Below are positions 36,233 to 38,780 of a DNA stretch of 38,780 nucleotides, piece by piece. Within the stretch, counting starts at the first letter, position 1. Each line of letters starts with the position of its first letter. The stretch is from Candidatus Heimdallarchaeota archaeon (GTDB taxonomy: Archaea > Asgardarchaeota > Heimdallarchaeia > Heimdallarchaeales > Heimdallarchaeaceae): the NCBI GenBank assembly GCA_021399345.1, contig JAAFKI010000175.1:60453-99232 (forward strand), read 5' to 3'. The notes below the pieces were generated by a model that did no database searches, had not been told where the DNA came from, and saw only the letters and a program-made list of their open reading frames with translations. The position numbers were made by a program, and so were the translations under genes.

Positions 36233-36637
36233 CTAACGGTAGGATTTTTGGAATCTTGATCGAGAACTTCTTCCACCAAAATGTTTGGGCTCAGTTCTTC
36301 TTGGATCACCTGATACGATTGTTTTATCATAAACAGTAAATTTCTCTTTCATTGTTAAATCATCGAAATATTCTATCAATCCTCTTGCAATAGCAGTTCG
36401 AATTGCTTCAGCTTGACCCATAAATCCCCCTCCTCTTACATTGACTTTTATGTCAATTGATTCTCGTACTTCCTCTCCTGCAATAATAAAAATCTCGCTA
36501 ATCTTTATTCTTTTCAATTCATTTGGTAAGACTTCTAAAGGTACTCCATTAATTCTAATTCTGCCTTTGCCTTCTTTAATGGTAGCTCGAGCAATAGCTG
36601 TTTTTCTTTTTCCTGAAGATACAATTACTTTACCCAT
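36233..36637 (-). CDS. rps9: Ribosomal protein S9 (uS9)
   Basis: 134 residues from the ATG at 36637; nearer upstream GTG and ATG codons fall inside the AGGTGAT ribosome binding site. S9 is a small-subunit head protein whose C-terminal tail reaches the P-site tRNA. SSGKRKTAIARATIKEGKGRIRING (about 6-30) and the VRGGGFMGQAEAIRTAIARGL block (about 67-87) are conserved, and the tail ends with the expected RSRFQKSYR, the basic tail that contacts tRNA. It follows rpl13 after 13 bases, keeping the ancient L13-S9 pair. Confidence 0.97.
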   Translation of the reverse strand: MGKVIVSSGKRKTAIARATIKEGKGRIRINGVPLEVLPNELKRIKISEIFIIAGEEVRESIDIKVNVRGGGFMGQAEAIRTAIARGLIEYFDDLTMKEKFTVYDKTIVSGDPRRTEPKHFGGRSSRSRFQKSYR

Positions 36638-36650
36638 ATTCATCACCTAT

Positions 36651-37121
36651 TTATTCATTCCACCCAAATTCTTTACATAATTCACCAATGGTTATTTTCT
36701 TGCATGTTAGTTTGCTTGCATCTGCAAACTTAGGTTTAACCATTTCACTATTAGTAAACTCTTCTGGAACTCCAATATATGTTAGTAATCTATGATATGC
36801 TTGCCTTCCCCTACTTTTCTTCCAAGGCAACATACCTCTAACTGTTCTCCTAACCAAACGATCTGGTCTTTTTGGGTGAAATGGACCACGTCTAGGATTA
36901 GTATGTGTATGTATCTGTTGCATATCTCTATATTCTCTTAAAATTGAATGCTTTTTACCAGAAATAACAGCTTTTTCACAATTTAGTATATTTACAGTAT
37001 AACCTTCCAGCAAATATTTGGCTACTTCTGTAGATAATCTTCCCAAAATCGCATTATCTGCATCAATATTAATTTTTGTAACTGAAATTTGAGTTCCAGT
37101 TGTTGTTGTGTTTTTTGCCAT
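36651..37121 (-). CDS. rpl13: Ribosomal protein L13 (uL13)
   Basis: 156 residues. L13 is an early-assembling large-subunit protein. The family region starts at INIDADNAILGRLSTEVAKYLLEG (about 18-41) and continues with NCEKAVISGKK, NPRRGPFHPKRPDRLVRRTVRGMLP (about 75-99) and the GRQAYHRLLTYIGVPEE segment. About 15 extra Thr-rich residues precede the family start. The ATG at 37121 follows GGTGTGA. The gene sits between rpl18e and rps9 with 12- and 13-base gaps. Confidence 0.97.
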   Translation of the reverse strand: MAKNTTTTGTQISVTKINIDADNAILGRLSTEVAKYLLEGYTVNILNCEKAVISGKKHSILREYRDMQQIHTHTNPRRGPFHPKRPDRLVRRTVRGMLPWKKSRGRQAYHRLLTYIGVPEEFTNSEMVKPKFADASKLTCKKITIGELCKEFGWNE

Positions 37122-37133
37122 TTTTCACACCAA

Positions 37134-37499
37134 TTATACTATAATCTTAATTTTACTAACCTCTTGTTTTGATTCCAACAACTCATCAATGGTTATGTGT
37201 TTGCTTTTACTGGCTTTAATTTTCTCTTTTGCTCCCTCTGAGAATTTCAGAGCCGCAATTGTAACTTGATGGTTTAAGTTTCCGGCACTTAAAACAGAAC
37301 CGGGAACAACGATTATATCATTTGCTTTAGAATAACGACTGATCTTACTGAGATTGACTGTAGCTCTCTTTCTTCGAGGTCTTTCTATTTTCTCTGCTAC
37401 AGTTTTCCATAATGCTGCTTGTGTTTCTGCAGTTTTCTTTTTTAATTTATGAATAAGTTCAAGTACATTTGGATCAGTAGTTCCTGTTCTTCTAGGCAT
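37134..37499 (-). CDS. rpl18e: Ribosomal protein L18e (eL18)
   Basis: 121 residues, an archaeal/eukaryal large-subunit protein related to bacterial L15. The start RRTGTTDPNVLELIHKLKKK, the RPRRKRATVNLSKISRY block (about 42-58) and VPGSVLSAGNLNHQVTIAALKFSEGAKEKI (about 66-95) match the family. The ATG at 37499 has GGTGA upstream and lies 11 bases after rpoD, the order seen in most archaea. Confidence 0.96.
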   Translation of the reverse strand: MPRRTGTTDPNVLELIHKLKKKTAETQAALWKTVAEKIERPRRKRATVNLSKISRYSKANDIIVVPGSVLSAGNLNHQVTIAALKFSEGAKEKIKASKSKHITIDELLESKQEVSKIKIIV

Positions 37500-37510
37500 T
37501 TTAGTTCACC

Positions 37511-38341
37511 TTATGATTCTTTTTCCTCTGCCAATGTTGATTCAAGAGTCTTTTTGAATTCGTCGATTTTTGCGAGAATTAACTCACCAGATTTTGTTAA
37601 TGTTGTTGAAGGATCTAAACCCCCATTAGTTTCAAAGGAAAAAATGACTTTTGTAGAATCTTTGCCGATTGTTATTGCATTTGGTTCGCAAACTTCAAGA
37701 CAGTAATCACACAAAGTGCAATTTAAAGGATTAGCAATTTGAACTTTATCACCAGTCTTTTGGTAAACGCCTCTATAACATGCATCTATACATGCTAAAC
37801 AATTAGTACATTTTTCCTTATCTATAGTTGGGATTGGAAATGCCTGGTAACCCATGGCAGAGACAGGTTGCCATTTTGCATGTTCTTTTCCTTTGCCAAG
37901 TTGTGCCATACACTCTAGTTCCAGAGCTTGATTTGGTCCCAATTTTACAATTGGAATCACAGAACTTATAGGTTCAACTCCAGCCTGAGTTGAAATTAAA
38001 TCCGAACTATAAACAACAGTAGATGTTTGAGCATCTGTTTCTTTTGAGAGTGTTAATGTCACAGTGCATAAATTACAACCAATCCCTCCACAATCACATT
38101 CATCTCTGAAGTTTAACTCCAGAGCATCAATGTCGAATTTTAAAGGAATTAATCCCAATCTGTGGGCTATGAACTCATCAAAAAGAGGTGATGTGTTTTT
38201 CAAAACATATACATCTTCAATAGTCAATGATGGCACTTCAGCTAATGCTGTTCTTCTAATTGCGTTAGCAAACGCTAATGTCACATCTGACAATATGAAT
38301 TTTATTGAATTAGGAAATAACTCTATAAGTTCTATATCCAT
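37511..38341 (-). CDS. rpoD: DNA-directed RNA polymerase subunit D with two ferredoxin-like cysteine sets
   Basis: 276 residues from the ATG at 38341, with GGGTG 5 bases upstream; a TTG at 38356 would add 5 residues. RpoD pairs with RpoL to start polymerase assembly, like bacterial alpha and eukaryal Rpb3. AFANAIRRTALAEVPSLTIEDVYV (about 25-48) is the assembly signature. A ferredoxin-like insert has both full cysteine sets, CTNCLACIDAC and CTLCDYCLEVCEP (about 178-220), so two iron-sulfur clusters are possible. Extra cysteines occur in ECDCGGIGCNLC near residue 80. In most archaea S13-S4-S11 lie upstream; here a divergent pilin-like gene and a tRNA do. Confidence 0.97.
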   Translation of the reverse strand: MDIELIELFPNSIKFILSDVTLAFANAIRRTALAEVPSLTIEDVYVLKNTSPLFDEFIAHRLGLIPLKFDIDALELNFRDECDCGGIGCNLCTVTLTLSKETDAQTSTVVYSSDLISTQAGVEPISSVIPIVKLGPNQALELECMAQLGKGKEHAKWQPVSAMGYQAFPIPTIDKEKCTNCLACIDACYRGVYQKTGDKVQIANPLNCTLCDYCLEVCEPNAITIGKDSTKVIFSFETNGGLDPSTTLTKSGELILAKIDEFKKTLESTLAEEKES

Positions 38342-38413
38342 AGACGCACCCGGCAAAGGATTCTATATCCGACCCAATGATGATACTAAAAAAGGTTTTC
38401 CATCTTCAAGTTA

Positions 38414-38462
38414 TTTAAACATCAACCGAAAGCATTTGAAAAAGTACTCAAGGATGTTTAAA
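38414..38462. promoter_or_regulatory. Inverted repeat with opposed TATA boxes, rpoD promoter
   Basis: TTTAAACATC (38414-38423) and GATGTTTAAA (38453-38462) are perfect inverted 10-bp arms 29 bases apart. On the minus strand the first reads GATGTTTAAATA, a consensus TATA box placed for rpoD with a leader of about 50 bases. The arms closely match those of the nusA promoter repeat at 8113-8138. Confidence 0.5.
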
Positions 38463-38476
38463 ATCATTTTGTGGAG

Positions 38477-38484
38477 TTTAAATA
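38477..38484 (+). promoter_or_regulatory. TATA box of the pilin-like gene
   Basis: TTTAAATA lies about 23 bases before the ATG at 38503 and 32 before the in-frame ATG at 38512, so the message should be leaderless or nearly so. Confidence 0.6.
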
Positions 38485-38502
38485 TCAGCTTTTATACAAA
38501 TA

Positions 38503-38688
38503 ATGAGAATTATGTTAATGTTATTACAAGGGATAAAGGAATTGCTTTTCAAGAAGAAAAGAGGAGGACCTATACTAGAAGAAATTCTATTGATAGGTGT
38601 AGCCATATTGATTTTTGCTATAATCTTTGGAATCATAATGAGTTTAATAGACTGGTCTCAAGTTTCTTTTGAAAATCTATTTGGTTAA
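38503..38688 (+). CDS. Small pilin-like membrane protein with class III signal peptide
   Basis: 61 residues; in-frame ATGs at 38512 and 38518 could also be used. A basic N-region ends in KKKRG, followed by G-P-I-L-E, so Glu is at +5 after a predicted cut behind Gly: the pattern of archaeal prepilin (class III) signal peptides. A hydrophobic helix of about 20 residues follows (ILLIGVAILIFAIIFGII), then a short polar tail. It may be a minor pilin or archaellum-like subunit, or simply a small single-pass membrane protein. No pilus assembly ATPase or prepilin peptidase is in the window. A TATA box stands at the right distance, which supports its being a gene. Confidence 0.6.
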   Translation: MRIMLMLLQGIKELLFKKKRGGPILEEILLIGVAILIFAIIFGIIMSLIDWSQVSFENLFG

Positions 38689-38697
38689 AATAAAAGC

Positions 38698-38780
38698 TGG
38701 TGCGGAGAGGGAGATTCGAACTCCCGGACCACTAAGGACTAGATCCTCATTCTAGCGCCTTTGACCACTCGGCAATCTCC
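38698..38780 (-). tRNA. tRNA-Leu (GAG), CCA encoded, 5' end cut by window
   Basis: The minus strand gives a class II tRNA missing only its first two bases. The anticodon stem CTAGA/TCTAG encloses ATGAGGA, anticodon GAG, reading CUC and CUU. The D, variable and T arms are the same as in the tRNA-Leu at 13898-13982. The 3' end is TCTCCGC-A, and CCA is encoded at 38698-38700. No intron is seen. Confidence 0.96.

Noticed and set aside
38064..38672. A 202-residue plus-strand open frame covering the start of rpoD and the pilin-like gene
   Set aside because: Its first part is antisense to rpoD and its second part crosses the promoter region and overlaps the better-supported pilin-like gene in another frame.

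Overview
The window is an AT-rich piece of an archaeal chromosome that is almost fully coding. The archaeal assignment rests on the RNA polymerase genes (an unsplit B subunit, A split into A' and A'', and a D subunit carrying ferredoxin-like cysteines), ribosomal proteins L30e and L18e, a hypusine-type aIF5A, Nob1, archaeal NusA, an ADP-dependent sugar kinase, TATA boxes of the TTTAAATA type, and ribosome binding sites of the GGTGAT type. A PAC3/PAC4-like proteasome chaperone, a PAC2-family protein and tetrahydrofolate enzymes (GlyA, FolD) make an Asgard lineage, possibly Heimdall-like, my best guess. No gene in the window proves it, and other AT-rich archaea remain possible.

Left part (1-13858). 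The 5' end of a pyruvate phosphate dikinase gene leaves the window on the minus strand and diverges from surE. A strongly diverged Hef/FANCM-like helicase sits just before rpoB. Facing rpoB is a minus-strand run: a nucleotidyltransferase with an N-terminal ribbon-helix-helix segment, rpl30e, nusA and a SWIM zinc-finger protein. Next come a HisC-like aminotransferase with no standard start codon and a minus-strand run of a small phosphodiesterase, an NSUN-type RNA methyltransferase, NAD kinase and Nob1.

Middle (13898-31170). tRNA-Leu(CAG) is followed by a UbiD-family decarboxylase, glyA, the convergent pair folD and PAC3-like gene, then rpoA1-rpoA2-rps12, aIF5A and tRNA-Ala(CGC). After these lie an HD phosphohydrolase, two minus-strand genes of unknown function, an ADP-dependent phosphofructokinase/glucokinase, tryptophanyl-tRNA synthetase and a NOG1-like GTPase.

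Right part (31250-38780). One long minus-strand train reads rpoD, rpl18e, rpl13, rps9, rtcA, rpl3, rpl4, rpl23, rpl2, then a PAC2-family proteasome chaperone. A small class III signal-peptide (pilin-like) protein and a second tRNA-Leu (GAG, cut by the window edge) close it.

The gene order is a rearranged version of the archaeal transcription and translation superoperons. rpoB is separated from rpoA1-A2, L30e-NusA has moved to the opposite strand near rpoB, S12 is followed by aIF5A rather than S7, and the L3-L4-L23-L2 block ends after L2. I see no insertion sequence, CRISPR array, prophage, rRNA or defence island. No stretch over 300 bases lacks a gene. The best candidates for something undescribed are a 12-bp inverted repeat framing the leader of the rpl3 operon, the ribbon-helix-helix/nucleotidyltransferase fusion, the helicase-like protein with eroded motifs before rpoB, the aminotransferase lacking key HisC residues, and the pair of proteasome-chaperone-like genes.
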